DNA of 64,000 nucleotides from Acidocella sp. (GTDB lineage Bacteria; Pseudomonadota; Alphaproteobacteria; Acetobacterales; Acetobacteraceae): NCBI GenBank assembly GCA_026224875.1, contig JAMFRU010000056.1, positions 1 to 64,000 of the forward strand, read 5' to 3'. Shown piece by piece: positions 1 to 10,165 of this stretch (position 1 is its first letter; each line of letters starts with the position of its first letter). The notes under the pieces were generated by a model. It saw only the letters and a program-made list of their open reading frames with translations, ran no database searches and was not told where the DNA came from. The position numbers and the translations under genes were made by a program.

Positions 1-54
1 CCCCGCGGCCGCCCCCGGCTGGTCAAGGCCGAGACCGAAACACCGTCCGAATAG
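1..54 (+). CDS. 3' fragment of a second DUF4167-type coding sequence (PRGRPRLVKAETETPSE*), running off the window start
   Basis: Frame 1 reads CCC CGC GGC CGC ... GAA TAG, identical to the C-terminus of the minus-strand DUF4167 protein at 289-1200; it is the left arm of the palindrome. Confidence 0.6.
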   Translation, partial: PRGRPRLVKAETETPSE

Positions 55-144
55 GGCGGGTGTTTTAGGATAAAAAGGCCAGGGGCTCTGCCCCTGGACC
101 CCGCAGGGGCCTGAGGCCCCTGACCCCCCATTAGTTTAAGAATT

Positions 145-200
145 AAAAAAGAGGCCTGCTTCCACGCTGTTTCAACAGCGAGGAAGCCGGCCTCTTTTTT
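145..200. terminator. Bidirectional rho-independent terminator hairpin
   Basis: aaaaaaGAGGCCTGCTTCCaCGCTGTTtcAACAGCGaGGAAGCCGGCCTCtttttt: long stem with one mismatch, A-run on the left and T-run on the right. Confidence 0.8.
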
Positions 201-288
201 AATTCTCAAGCTAATGGGGGTCAGGGGCCTCAGGCCCCTGCGGGTCCAGGGCAGAGCCCTGGCCTTTTACCCTAAAACACCCTCGCCC

Positions 289-1200
289 CTATTCGGACGG
301 TGTTTCGGTCTCGGCCTTGACCAGCCGGGGGCGGCCGCGGGGGCGTTTGGGGGCTACCGCGGGTTCCTCGGGGGCTGCCTCCGCGGTGGCTTTTACTGCC
401 GGCGGGGGCGGGGCTTCGGTGATGATGGGGATGGCGCGCGGCTCGGGCACCCGCGGCTCGGGAGTTGGGGCCGCGATCAGCAGTTCCTGCTGGATCGGGT
501 GCTGGACCGTATGCTGGATGGGGGGTTGTTCGCTCATGCCGGGTGCCTGGGCCACGGCGGCGGCGAGTTCGGCTTCGAGTGCGGAGCTGATATCGATCGG
601 CGCTTCGGCGATGGGCGGCTGCGGCTGGCGGTAGGGGCGCTCGCCGCGCTGCTGGAATTCCGGGCGCGGGCGCTGTTCGAAGCGCGGCCGGTTCTCGCGG
701 TTTTCGTTACGGTTTTCCGGACGATTCTCGCGGTTTTCCTGGCGCTCGGGCCGGTCCTGGCGATATTCCCGGTTTGGGTTATCCTGCCGGTTTTCCTGGC
801 GCGGCTGCTCCTGCCTGGGTTGGTCCTGGCGGGGCTGTTGCTGCACCTGCTGCTCGCCTTCACCTTCACCATAGCCGGCCTGGCCGTTCTGCGGCGGGTT
901 TGGTACGCCCTGCGCCTGGTTTATGGCGCTGATGATGCGGAAGTAATGTTCGGCATGCTGGTAGTAGGACTCGCCCAGCACACGGTCGCCCGAAGAGGCG
1001 GCGTCGCGCGCCATTTGCGTGTATTTTTCGAAAAGTTGCTGCGCGGTGCCGCGCACCCGCATTTCCGGCCCGGAGCTGTCGAAAACATGGTTCCGGTTCA
1101 GGGGGATGCCGTTCTGCTGGTTGCGGGAAAAACCACCGCCGCCACTAGTACCACCGCCACCAGGGCGATGGTTGCGGCCACGCATACGCTTCATATTCAT
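289..1200 (-). CDS. DUF4167 domain-containing protein
   Basis: MNMKRMRGRNHRPGGGG...DSSGPEMRVRGTAQQLFEKYTQMARDAASSGDRVLGESYYQHAEHYFRII is the typical DUF4167 N-terminus, followed by an Arg/Glu/Asn-rich low-complexity tail. Start placed internally in the 345-aa ORF. Confidence 0.9.
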   Translation of the reverse strand: MNMKRMRGRNHRPGGGGTSGGGGFSRNQQNGIPLNRNHVFDSSGPEMRVRGTAQQLFEKYTQMARDAASSGDRVLGESYYQHAEHYFRIISAINQAQGVPNPPQNGQAGYGEGEGEQQVQQQPRQDQPRQEQPRQENRQDNPNREYRQDRPERQENRENRPENRNENRENRPRFEQRPRPEFQQRGERPYRQPQPPIAEAPIDISSALEAELAAAVAQAPGMSEQPPIQHTVQHPIQQELLIAAPTPEPRVPEPRAIPIITEAPPPPAVKATAEAAPEEPAVAPKRPRGRPRLVKAETETPSE

Positions 1201-1373
1201 GTGCTCGTGTCTATCCTCAAGCTGATGACTGGCGCGGCATGGCATACTACCCTGAATTGGATAAACGCCACCCTGAATTGGCCCCGATTTGTACCGGGGA
1301 CTCGGGGCAAAAAAGCCCGCGCTCATTTGTGCTTAGCTGCATAATCTCATTCTGCCAATGACCTATTTGGGAC

Positions 1374-2198
1374 CTATTTGCAGAATTTTAGCAGCAAGGC
1401 TCTTTCAACGCCGGCTAAATCCTGCCGGAGAGTGGCCGCAAACCCGGAGGCAGCGGCCAAAGCTGCAACAGATTTAGCCTGTCCAGCGCCGAGTTCAAGC
1501 ACCGCAAGCCCGTTTGGGGCAAGATTCCGGGGCAGGGCAGCTATGATGGCGCGGTAGGCGGTTAGCCCGTCGGCCCCGCCGTCCAGCGCCGTGGCGGGCT
1601 CGTAGGCGGTTACTTCCGGCATCAGACCGGCCAAATCCGCCTGCTCGATATAGGGCGGGTTGGAGAGGATCAGGTCGAATTGTGCCTCCAAAGCCTTGGC
1701 CCAGCTGCCGGCGAGGAAGGCGGCGCGGTGGCCCAGGCCCAGGGCTTGGGCGTTGCGCTGGGCCAAAGCGGCGGCTTGGGGGTTAATGTCCACGCCAACG
1801 CCAAAGGCCTCGGGCATTTCGTGGAGTACGGCCAGGAGCAGGCAGCCGGTGCCGGTGCCAAGATCCAGCACCGTGCGGGGGCGCAGTCCCGCCTCGATCA
1901 CGGCTTCGACGAGGGTTTCCGTGTCGGGCCGGGGAATGAGGGTGGCGGGGGAGACGGCAAAATCGAGCCCCCAGAATTCCTTGTGGCCAGTGATATAGGC
2001 CAGAGGTTCGCGCGCGGCCCGGCGTGCCACCAGTTGCTCGTAGGCGGCCTCGTCCACCTCATCGCGCGCCATCACCCCAGCCGCATTGGTCCCCAGGGCC
2101 GCCGCCAGGATCAGCCGGGCCTCGCGCCGTGGTTCCTCGATGCCCGACGCTTTGAGCCGCGCCGTGATGGCAGCCAAAGCTTCGGGAGTAGAAATCAA
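1374..2198 (-). CDS. prmC: Peptide chain release factor N(5)-glutamine methyltransferase
   Basis: 274 aa with NPPY motif ([11 protein letters not shown]), [11 protein letters not shown] motif, and overlap with prfA. Confidence 0.95.
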   Translation of the reverse strand: MISTPEALAAITARLKASGIEEPRREARLILAAALGTNAAGVMARDEVDEAAYEQLVARRAAREPLAYITGHKEFWGLDFAVSPATLIPRPDTETLVEAVIEAGLRPRTVLDLGTGTGCLLLAVLHEMPEAFGVGVDINPQAAALAQRNAQALGLGHRAAFLAGSWAKALEAQFDLILSNPPYIEQADLAGLMPEVTAYEPATALDGGADGLTAYRAIIAALPRNLAPNGLAVLELGAGQAKSVAALAAASGFAATLRQDLAGVERALLLKFCK

Positions 2199-3256
2199 TT
2201 CTCGGTCGCCAGCCGGGCCGCCTGGTCCTCGGCGATCAAGGCCTCGATGATGTCGTCGAACTCGCCCAGCATCACCCGGTCGATTTTATGTAGGGTCAGG
2301 TTGATGCGGTGGTCCGTGACGCGGCCTTGCGGGAAATTATAGGTGCGGATGCGCTCGGAACGGTCGCCGGTGCCAACCTGGCCCTTGCGGTCGGCAGCAC
2401 GGGTGGCATCCACGCTGGCGCGTTGCTGGTCGTATATACGCGAGCGCAGGATTTTCATCGCCTTCGCCTTGTTCTTATGCTGGCTGCGCTCATCCTGCAT
2501 CGCCACCACGGTGCCGGTGGGGATATGCGTGATACGCACCGCCGACTCGGTCTTGTTCACATGCTGCCCGCCGGCGCCCGAGGCGCGATAAACGTCGATG
2601 CGCAGATCGCTCTCGTTGATGTCGACATCGACCTCTTCCGCCTCGGGCAGCACCGCCACGGTGATGGTGGAGGTATGGATGCGCCCTTGCGTCTCGGTGG
2701 ATGGCACGCGCTGCACGCGGTGCACACCGGATTCAAATTTCAGCCGCGCGAAAACGGATTTGCCGGTGATCTCGGCAATGCCTTCCTTCAACCCGCCCAA
2801 TTCGCTCTCGTTATATTCCAGCAGCTCCCAGCGCCAGCCCTGCAAGGCGGCGTATTTTTGGTAGGCGGAAAATAATTCCGCCGCGAACAGCCCAGCCTCG
2901 TCGCCGCCCGCCGCCGGTCGGATTTCGAGAATCCCGGCGCGGTCGTCGGCTTCGTCCTTGGGCAAAAGTGCCAGACGGATGGACATTTCCAGCTGTGGGA
3001 TGTGCTGCTTCAGCTCGTGATACTCGGCTTCGGCCAGATCCTTCATCTCCGGATCGGCCATCATGGTTTCGGCCTCTGTCCGTGCCTTTTCAGCGGCCCG
3101 CAGCGCCATCACCCGTTCCTCGATCGGTGCGATCTCGGCCAACTCCTTCGAGGCTTTTACAAACGCCTCGCCCGTGAGCTGGCCGGAGAGTACGAAACGC
3201 AGTTCCTCGGCACGGGAGAGGATGCGGTCGAGTTTATGGTCGAGGTTGCCGCTCAT
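2195..3256 (-). CDS. prfA: Peptide chain release factor 1
   Basis: 353 aa with [13 protein letters not shown] and [22 protein letters not shown] (GGQ motif). Confidence 0.97.
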   Translation of the reverse strand: MSGNLDHKLDRILSRAEELRFVLSGQLTGEAFVKASKELAEIAPIEERVMALRAAEKARTEAETMMADPEMKDLAEAEYHELKQHIPQLEMSIRLALLPKDEADDRAGILEIRPAAGGDEAGLFAAELFSAYQKYAALQGWRWELLEYNESELGGLKEGIAEITGKSVFARLKFESGVHRVQRVPSTETQGRIHTSTITVAVLPEAEEVDVDINESDLRIDVYRASGAGGQHVNKTESAVRITHIPTGTVVAMQDERSQHKNKAKAMKILRSRIYDQQRASVDATRAADRKGQVGTGDRSERIRTYNFPQGRVTDHRINLTLHKIDRVMLGEFDDIIEALIAEDQAARLATEN

Positions 3257-3284
3257 GCCGCGCGCTCCGCGCCGTGGGAAGCTT

Positions 3285-3367
3285 CGTCATTGCGAGCGAA
3301 GCGTGGCAATCCATCTTTTGTGCCGGTTGCGAGAAAGATGGATTGCCACGCTTCGCTCGCAATGACG
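3285..3367. repeat. REP-like inverted repeat (CGTCATTGCGAGCGAAGCGTGGCAATCCATC ... GATGGATTGCCACGCTTCGCTCGCAATGACG)
   Basis: Perfect long inverted arms around a short centre in the prfA-hisS intergenic region. Confidence 0.9.
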
Positions 3368-3383
3368 GTGGTGATCTGGCCGC

Positions 3384-4607
3384 TCATGCCGTCAACAGCC
3401 CCGGGAGGGTGTCGGCCGTCACATCCTGCTGCTCGCCTGTGGTAAGGTTTTTGAGTTTTATGTCGTCACCCACCAGCACGGCGAAGGCAGCGCCGGATTT
3501 GTTGGCGCGCTCCATGCGTTTTTTGGCGTTGCCGGAATAGCCGATTTCGGCTGCTATGTTTTTGCTCCGCAGGGATTTTAAAATTTCCAAGGCCTGGGCT
3601 TCGGAATCGCTGCCCATTGGGATGATCGCGACAGGCACATGCGCTGCCGGTGGGGCGGCGATGAGCATGGAGAGCCGCTCAATCCCCGCAGCCCAGCCGA
3701 CGCCGGGTACCGAGGGACCGCCCATCTGCTCGACGAGCCCGTCGTAACGCCCACCGGCCAGCACGGTGCCTTGCGCACCCAAAGAAGTAGTGACGAACTC
3801 GAAAGCTGTATGATTGTAGTAGTCGAGACCGCGTACGATGGTTGGGTTTTGTATAAATGGCACTTCAAAACGATGCAGGTATTCCATAACAGAGTCATAG
3901 AAATCACGCGCCGTATTAGTCATGTGTACCCACATTTTGGGCGCGTCGATCACCAGCTTCTGATCGCCTTCGTCTTTAGAATCGAGGATACGAAGCGGGT
4001 TCTTTTCAAGCCGGATTTTACTATCGTCAGATAAACCGTCTTTATATTTGGTAAAATATTCGACGAGATTTGCGCGGTAGGCAGTGCGGGTTTCCACGTC
4101 ACCAAGCGTGTTTATCTGCAACATGACATTCTCGGAAACGCCGAGTTTCTGCAGAGTCAGCCATCCTGCGGCAATAACTTCCGCATCGGCGAGCGGTGTT
4201 GCTGGGCCAAGAAGCTCGACGCCGATCTGGTGGAACTGCCGGTAGCGGCCTTTTTGCGGGCGCTCATAACGGAACATCGGGCCGGTGTAGAAGACTTTTT
4301 GCGGCAGGGTTTGGGTGAGCCCGTTGGTAATCAGCGCACGGCACACGCCGGCCGTACCTTCCGGGCGCAGGGTCACGGAATCGCCGCCACGATCGTCGAA
4401 TGTGTACATTTCCTTGGTGACGACATCGGAGGTTTCGCCGAGGGTGCGGGAGAAAACTTTGGTGTCCTCGAAAATCGGCGTCTGCCATTCGGCGAAACCA
4501 TACAGTGCGGTGATGCGGCGCGCCGTTTCGACGACGTGCGAATGCCGGGCTGCATCGTCGCCGATCAGATCACGTGTGCCACGCACCGGTTGCAACATAT
4601 TCGCCAT
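3384..4607 (-). CDS. hisS: Histidyl-tRNA synthetase
   Basis: 407 aa; [17 protein letters not shown]-terminus, [41 protein letters not shown]. Confidence 0.97.
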   Translation of the reverse strand: MANMLQPVRGTRDLIGDDAARHSHVVETARRITALYGFAEWQTPIFEDTKVFSRTLGETSDVVTKEMYTFDDRGGDSVTLRPEGTAGVCRALITNGLTQTLPQKVFYTGPMFRYERPQKGRYRQFHQIGVELLGPATPLADAEVIAAGWLTLQKLGVSENVMLQINTLGDVETRTAYRANLVEYFTKYKDGLSDDSKIRLEKNPLRILDSKDEGDQKLVIDAPKMWVHMTNTARDFYDSVMEYLHRFEVPFIQNPTIVRGLDYYNHTAFEFVTTSLGAQGTVLAGGRYDGLVEQMGGPSVPGVGWAAGIERLSMLIAAPPAAHVPVAIIPMGSDSEAQALEILKSLRSKNIAAEIGYSGNAKKRMERANKSGAAFAVLVGDDIKLKNLTTGEQQDVTADTLPGLLTA

Positions 4608-4631
4608 ACTAACCCACCATTAAAAACAAAA

Positions 4632-4657
4632 CTCCGGAGCGGCATCCCGCTCCGGAG
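4632..4657 (-). terminator. Rho-independent terminator downstream of ispG
   Basis: Minus strand CTCCGGAGCGGgatgCCGCTCCGGAG followed by TTTTGTTTTT; perfect 11-bp stem. Confidence 0.85.
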
Positions 4658-4679
4658 GCACAAACCTCAAAAAGCGAAA

Positions 4680-5804
4680 CTACTCAGCCGCGATTTTTTC
4701 CGCCGCCTTTGCGGCTTCAACCTGCGCGGCCTTGGTCTCCACCAGCTCCACCAGATGTTCGACCATTTCCTCGCTGGAAATCGTATGGTCGGTGCGGCCG
4801 GAGGCATAGATCATATGCCGCCCGCTGCCGCCGCCAGTCAGGCCCAAATCGGTCATCAGCGCCTCGCCGGGTCCGTTCACGACGCAGCCGATGATGGACA
4901 GGGTGATCGGTGTTTGGATATGCGCCAGGCGCTCTTCCAGTGTCTCGACGGTTTTGATGACGTTGAAACCCTGACGCGCGCAGCTGGGGCAGGAGATGAT
5001 GCGCACACCGCGATGGCGGATGCCGAGCGATTTTAGAATATCCCAGCCGACCAGCACTTCTTCTTCCGGCTCGGCCGAGAGGGACACACGCATGGTATCG
5101 CCAATGCCTGCCCACAAAAGCGAGCCCAGGCCGATGGAGGATTTGACCGTGCCGGCGCGTTTGGAACCGGCCTCGGTGATGCCGATGTGCAGCGGGTGAT
5201 CGCATTGCTCCGCGAGCTGCTGATATGCCGCCACGGCCATGAAGACGTCCGACGCTTTCACGGAAATCTTGAACTCGTGGAAATCATGATCCTGCAAAAT
5301 CTTGGCGTGTTCCAAAGCAGATTCCACCAACGCATCCGGGTTAGGCTCGCCATACTTCTCCAGAAGATGTTTCTCAAGCGATCCGGCATTCACGCCGATG
5401 CGCATGGAACAATTATTGTCACGCGCCGCCTTAACCACCTCGCGCACGCGCTCCGGGCTGCCGATATTGCCGGGGTTGATGCGCAAACATGCAGCACCGG
5501 CCAAAGCCGCTTCGATGCCGCGTTTGTAGTGGAAATGAATGTCGGCCACGATTGGCACATTCACTTGCTTGATGATGTGCTTCAGCGCCGCCGTGCTTTC
5601 CTCATCCGGGCAGCTCACGCGCACGATATCCACACCGGCTTTTTCGGCGCGCAAAATTTGCGCCACGGTGCCGTCGATATCATGCGTCAGCGTGTTGGTC
5701 ATGGTCTGCACCGTCACTGGCGCGTCGCCACCCACTTTCACATTGCCGACGCTGATCTGGCGCGATTTACGGCGGGTGATCTGCTGGTATTCGCGATAAT
5801 TCAT
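4680..5804 (-). CDS. ispG: 4-hydroxy-3-methylbut-2-en-1-yl diphosphate synthase
   Basis: [38 protein letters not shown]..., with [12 protein letters not shown] and [10 protein letters not shown]. Start placed internally in the ORF. Confidence 0.96.
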   Translation of the reverse strand: MNYREYQQITRRKSRQISVGNVKVGGDAPVTVQTMTNTLTHDIDGTVAQILRAEKAGVDIVRVSCPDEESTAALKHIIKQVNVPIVADIHFHYKRGIEAALAGAACLRINPGNIGSPERVREVVKAARDNNCSMRIGVNAGSLEKHLLEKYGEPNPDALVESALEHAKILQDHDFHEFKISVKASDVFMAVAAYQQLAEQCDHPLHIGITEAGSKRAGTVKSSIGLGSLLWAGIGDTMRVSLSAEPEEEVLVGWDILKSLGIRHRGVRIISCPSCARQGFNVIKTVETLEERLAHIQTPITLSIIGCVVNGPGEALMTDLGLTGGGSGRHMIYASGRTDHTISSEEMVEHLVELVETKAAQVEAAKAAEKIAAE

Positions 5805-5814
5805 GTGCAGGTCC

Positions 5815-6825
5815 TTATGGCGTGCCGCTGGGCGCGGCCTGAGATTTCTTGCCGCCACCGGCGGCGGATGGGGCAGGGGTTGAGGGCGCGCTTACAGCCG
5901 GTGCGGTCGCGGACGATGTGGAGGCAGGTGTCACCGCCGGGGTCAGCTGGTAATTATGCAGCACGGCACTCGGCGCGCCCAAAGGTGCGGCGGCCACGCC
6001 GTTGGTGGTGATGATCGTGCCGCCGGCATTGCCGGTCGTCAAAATCAGCCCGGCCTCCTGCGGCACCGGCCAGCTCTCGCCCGGGTGCAGCACCTTGCTG
6101 AATAATATGTTGCCGGCGGGGTCATGCACCTCGACCCAGGCATCCTGCGTGGCGCTTATGACCATGCCGGCACCGGGCGCTGGTGGGGCAGGGGCGGGAA
6201 TAACGGGAACCGCGGTAGCCTTAGCGGTGCCAGAATCGGCAGGCGTTGCGGCCGGGCTGATGCTTGGTATGGCGGTGCTTGGTGCCGTGGGGGCAGGTGC
6301 GGGCGCGGGTGTCACCGGCGCCACTTCCAGCTTTGGTGGGGTTGCCAGCGGGGCCAGCTGGGCCGGCACTGCCGGCACCTGTTCGGCCAGGCGGCGCTGC
6401 GTACCGGAATAATGGTACCACAACCCGTAGCCGGCCAGCAGCAGCACTACACCCACCATCACCGCGGCCCCTTTGGGCACACCGCTATCGGGCACGTTGG
6501 TGATGAAGCGCGTCTCGGTTTTGGCAGCCGCGTCATGCAGCCCGCCCTCGGCGCGGAAGCGGCGCAAAATTTCGTCAGGGTCCAGCCCCAGGGTGCGGGC
6601 ATAGGTACGCACGAAGCCGGCGCGGTAGGCAACACCTGGCAGCGCCTCCAAATCCCCGGCCTCGATCGCTTCGAGAAATTCCGGGCGAATGCGCAGCGAC
6701 TCCGCCACATCGGGCAGTTTCCAGCCCAGCCGCTCGCGCACTTCGCGCATACCGGCTCCCACCGATTGCGTCCCCGCGTTCAGCCCATCTTCCATCACGT
6801 TGGTTCCGCTCATCTCATCCGGCAT
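5815..6825 (-). CDS. RodZ-like helix-turn-helix membrane protein with C-terminal DUF4115-type domain
   Basis: N-terminal HTH ([51 protein letters not shown]), one TM segment, Pro/Ala linker, then [26 protein letters not shown]. Confidence 0.85.
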   Translation of the reverse strand: MPDEMSGTNVMEDGLNAGTQSVGAGMREVRERLGWKLPDVAESLRIRPEFLEAIEAGDLEALPGVAYRAGFVRTYARTLGLDPDEILRRFRAEGGLHDAAAKTETRFITNVPDSGVPKGAAVMVGVVLLLAGYGLWYHYSGTQRRLAEQVPAVPAQLAPLATPPKLEVAPVTPAPAPAPTAPSTAIPSISPAATPADSGTAKATAVPVIPAPAPPAPGAGMVISATQDAWVEVHDPAGNILFSKVLHPGESWPVPQEAGLILTTGNAGGTIITTNGVAAAPLGAPSAVLHNYQLTPAVTPASTSSATAPAVSAPSTPAPSAAGGGKKSQAAPSGTP

Positions 6826-6852
6826 TTGGCTGTATCTTTATACCTTCTGGTC

Positions 6853-9126
6853 TCAAACCGCCAAATTATGCTCGCGCGCCCAGGCAGCCAGCGGTTCGCG
6901 TATGCTGCCCCCCGCCGCTCCGGCGCGGCGCAATTCGCGCAATACCGGGCGCAGCGCGTTCAAATCCGCCTCCACCAGCACGGCTTTTACCGGCAAAATC
7001 GCATTGCCGGACATCGACAGGCAAGTGATGCCCAGCGCCGCGAAGGCCAGCGCATCGAGCGGCCGCCCCGCCGCCTCGCCGCAGATGGAGAGGGCCACGC
7101 CCGCCTCCTGGCACACGATCACCAGTTTTTCCAACAGCTCCAGCACCGGGGCGGAGAGTGTGTCGTAGCGGTCCACCAGCTCCGGCGTGCCGCGGTCGGC
7201 CGCGAACAGAAACTGCATGAGGTCGTTGGTGCCGACGGAGATGAAATCGGCCTCGGCCAGCAGTCCGGGCAGCTGGAACAGCAGCGCCGGTACTTCCAGC
7301 ATGGTGCCCACTTCCAGCTCCTCAGGTGCGGGGCGGATGCGCGCGGCTTCGGCCTCCAGCAAATCCCGCGCGGTGCGGAATTCCTCCACGGTCGCCACCA
7401 TGGGGAACATGATCGAGAGTTTTCGCCCCTGCGCGCCCAGGAGCAAAGCTCGCAGCTGACGGCGCAGAATCGCCGGGCGGTCCAGGCCCACGCGGAGGGA
7501 GCGCCAGCCCATGGCCGGGTTTTCCTCGCCCGAACCAGCCTCGCCGGGGAGCAATTTATCGGCGCCGAGGTCGAGCGTGCGGAACTGCACTGGCTTGCCC
7601 TGGGCGCGGTCCAGCACGCGGCCATATTCCGCCGCCTGGCCCGCCACATCGGGGATGCCGCCCGCCGCCAGTGCCGCTATTTCAGTCCGGTACAACCCAA
7701 TGCCATCGGCCCCGGTGCGCTCCAGCTGGTCCAGCTCCAGGGCCAGGCCCACGTTGAGCATCAGTTTTATCTCGGTACCGTCCTTGGTCACGGTGGCGCG
7801 ATCGCGATAGGTGGCCAAAGCCGCGGCGCGCACGGTGCGGGCTTCCAGCGCACGGTCGTAAACCTCGGTTACCGCGGGCTCGGGGCGCAGGATCAGCGTG
7901 CCGCCTTCGGCATCGAGAATGGCGGGGTCGCCCTCCTGCGCGGTCTCCACGGCACCCCGGTCCACCTGCAAAGCGGGCAGGCCCAAAGCGCGGGCGAGAA
8001 TCGCGGCATGGCCGGAGGCGCTGGCCTCTTCGATGGCGATGCCGGCAATGCCGCGCGAATGCCAATCCAGCAAATCGGCCGGGCCCAAACGCCGCACCAG
8101 CAGGATATAGCCATCGGCGCGCTCTGGTTTGGGCGCCATGCCGCCCAGAGCCACCATCAGCCGCCCGACCATATCCTCGATATCCGCCAGGCGCTCGCGC
8201 AGATAAGGGTCCGCGATGCGCCGCATGCGGTCGCGTAAAGACCGCGCCACCTTGTCCACGGCGGTTTCGGCGGTCAGCCCATCCTCGATCGCCTCGCGAA
8301 TCTGCGTCAGCCAGCCTGAGCTTTGCGTGACCATGCGGTAGGCTTCCAGCACGTCGCGCGAGGTCGAGGTCGCCCCGCCCGGCATATTGGCGCTGAACAG
8401 CTTGTCCAGCCCTTTGTTCGCCGTCTCCACCGCCGCGTTCAGCCGTTTCAGCTCGGCATGCGGGTCGTCGGTAAGCAGCCGGGCGATGGGTGGTGGCGCG
8501 CCGTAGGGCAGTATCTGGCCACGGGCGATGCCGGCGGCCAGCACATGGCCGGAGTAGCGCCGTGGCAAGGTGTCGGAAAACCCTTCCTCGCCCATATCCG
8601 TGGCGCCGGCCTTCGCTAAAATCTCCGCCAGCAGCATGGAGACGGTGGCAAGCGACTCCACCTCGACCGGTGCATATACCCTGGCCTCGCGTGACATCAC
8701 CGCGATAACGCCCAGCGTCCGCCCGGCGCGCTTTACCGGCACCGCCAGCATCGAGGCCATGGCCTCCTCGCCGATCTCGGCGCGGTACACGTAGCGCGGG
8801 TGGTTCTGCGCATCGGCCAGGTTGAGGATATCGCCCGAGGCGGCGACCATGCCGATGATGCCCTCGCCCGCGCGCAGGCGGGTATGCCCCACGGCGCTGA
8901 CGTTCAGCCCCTGGGTCGCGGCCAGTTCAAGCAATTCGCCGGGCCGGGCGATGTAGATAACGGCGGCATCGGCCAGCAGCCCAATGGCAACCAGCCGGGC
9001 GATATCAGCCAGGGAGGCGGCACCCGAGGCGAGATGGTCCCGCAGCGAGGCAAAAAGATTCCGTGTATCGCCGAATTTCGGCTTGCGTTTACCCCTTTTC
9101 GGCGGGGATTCAGCCACGCTCTGCAC
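6853..9126 (-). CDS. ptsP: Phosphoenolpyruvate-protein phosphotransferase with N-terminal GAF domain (nitrogen PTS Enzyme I)
   Basis: 757 aa; GAF region, then PEP-utiliser motifs EASASGHAAILARALGLPA, LYRTEIAAL, FISVGTNDLMQFLFAADR, ISICGEAAG-like region. Confidence 0.94.
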   Translation of the reverse strand: MQSVAESPPKRGKRKPKFGDTRNLFASLRDHLASGAASLADIARLVAIGLLADAAVIYIARPGELLELAATQGLNVSAVGHTRLRAGEGIIGMVAASGDILNLADAQNHPRYVYRAEIGEEAMASMLAVPVKRAGRTLGVIAVMSREARVYAPVEVESLATVSMLLAEILAKAGATDMGEEGFSDTLPRRYSGHVLAAGIARGQILPYGAPPPIARLLTDDPHAELKRLNAAVETANKGLDKLFSANMPGGATSTSRDVLEAYRMVTQSSGWLTQIREAIEDGLTAETAVDKVARSLRDRMRRIADPYLRERLADIEDMVGRLMVALGGMAPKPERADGYILLVRRLGPADLLDWHSRGIAGIAIEEASASGHAAILARALGLPALQVDRGAVETAQEGDPAILDAEGGTLILRPEPAVTEVYDRALEARTVRAAALATYRDRATVTKDGTEIKLMLNVGLALELDQLERTGADGIGLYRTEIAALAAGGIPDVAGQAAEYGRVLDRAQGKPVQFRTLDLGADKLLPGEAGSGEENPAMGWRSLRVGLDRPAILRRQLRALLLGAQGRKLSIMFPMVATVEEFRTARDLLEAEAARIRPAPEELEVGTMLEVPALLFQLPGLLAEADFISVGTNDLMQFLFAADRGTPELVDRYDTLSAPVLELLEKLVIVCQEAGVALSICGEAAGRPLDALAFAALGITCLSMSGNAILPVKAVLVEADLNALRPVLRELRRAGAAGGSIREPLAAWAREHNLAV

Positions 9127-10165
9127 GTGCTGTTAAGGCAGAGATGGCCTGAGATCGTAGTGCCGCCAGAATATCGGCCACGGGCATGATCGCCGTCACC
9201 ATGCCGACCGATTGTCCGGCCATGACCGAGCCGCTTTCCACATCGCCATCGATGACGGCCCGGCGCAAGGCACCGGCCCAGAAATGCTCGATTTCCAGCT
9301 GGGCGGCGGTTTTATCCAGTTCGCCGTCCTGGAATTTTTTCAGAACCTCGGCCTGGTGGCGCATGAAGCGCTTCGTGCCCTCATTCACCAGCCCGCGCAC
9401 GGGGATGACGGGGAAGCGCTCGTCGATCTGTACGGAAGGGATCGCATCGCGCGCGTTGGCGCGGACGAAGGATTTTTTGAAGTTTTCATGCGCGATGCTC
9501 TCGGTCGAGGCCGCGAACAAAGTGCCGAGCTGCGCGCCGGAAGCCCCCATTTCCAGATACCCCAGCACTGCCTCGCCACGGCCGAGACCGCCGGCGACGA
9601 ACACCGGGACATCCGTGACATAGGGGAGGATTTCCTGAGACAGCACGGTAAGCGAGACCGGGCCGATATGCCCGCCGGCTTCCGAGCCTTCTATAACCAG
9701 CGCATCGGCGCCGGATTTGATCAGGCGTTTGGCCAGCACCAGGGCAGGGGCGAAGGCGATCACCTTCGCGCCGTTTTCCTTGGCCGCGCGGATGTTGGCC
9801 TGCGAGGGGATGCCGCCCGCGAACACCACATGGCCGACGCGGGCGCGCACGCACACCTGGATCAGTTCTTCGAGCGCCGGATGCATGGTGATCAGGTTCA
9901 CGCCGAAGGGCTTGTCCGTCAGTGCCTTGGTCGCCGCGACCTCTTTTTCCAGCAGTTCTGGTGGCATGGCACCGCAGGCGATCACGCCGAACCCGCCGGC
10001 ATTGGAGATGGCGGAGACGAGGTGGCGCTCGCTCACCCAGCTCATCGCCCCGGCCAGAATCGCATGCTCAGTGCCGAGAAATTCCCGGCCCCGCTTGGTC
10101 AGCGCCTGGAGTGTCGCTTCGGCGTGTGCCGTGTGCGCCTGATGTTCGGCTATACGCTCAAGCAT
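9110..10165 (-). CDS. Nitronate monooxygenase / NAD(P)H-dependent flavin oxidoreductase family protein
   Basis: AILAGAMSWVSERHLVSAISNAGGFGVIACG, ALVIEGSEAGGHIGP, FVAGGLGRGEAV motifs. Confidence 0.88.
   Translation of the reverse strand: MLERIAEHQAHTAHAEATLQALTKRGREFLGTEHAILAGAMSWVSERHLVSAISNAGGFGVIACGAMPPELLEKEVAATKALTDKPFGVNLITMHPALEELIQVCVRARVGHVVFAGGIPSQANIRAAKENGAKVIAFAPALVLAKRLIKSGADALVIEGSEAGGHIGPVSLTVLSQEILPYVTDVPVFVAGGLGRGEAVLGYLEMGASGAQLGTLFAASTESIAHENFKKSFVRANARDAIPSVQIDERFPVIPVRGLVNEGTKRFMRHQAEVLKKFQDGELDKTAAQLEIEHFWAGALRRAVIDGDVESGSVMAGQSVGMVTAIMPVADILAALRSQAISALTARAERG

Larger units (their letters stand above)
1..342. repeat. Large imperfect inverted repeat (palindrome) centred near 172
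   Basis: Positions 1-171 are nearly the reverse complement of 172-342. The 54-nt coding ends are identical; the intergenic part differs by a few homopolymer indels and substitutions. Confidence 0.9.

Noticed and set aside
214-1344. 376-aa plus-strand ORF
   Set aside because: Antisense to the DUF4167 gene; hydrophobic stretches arise from reverse reading of the Arg/Glu-rich tail.
6124-8238. 704-aa plus-strand ORF
   Set aside because: Antisense to the RodZ-like and ptsP genes; no recognisable domain and His/Gln/Arg-rich shadow composition.
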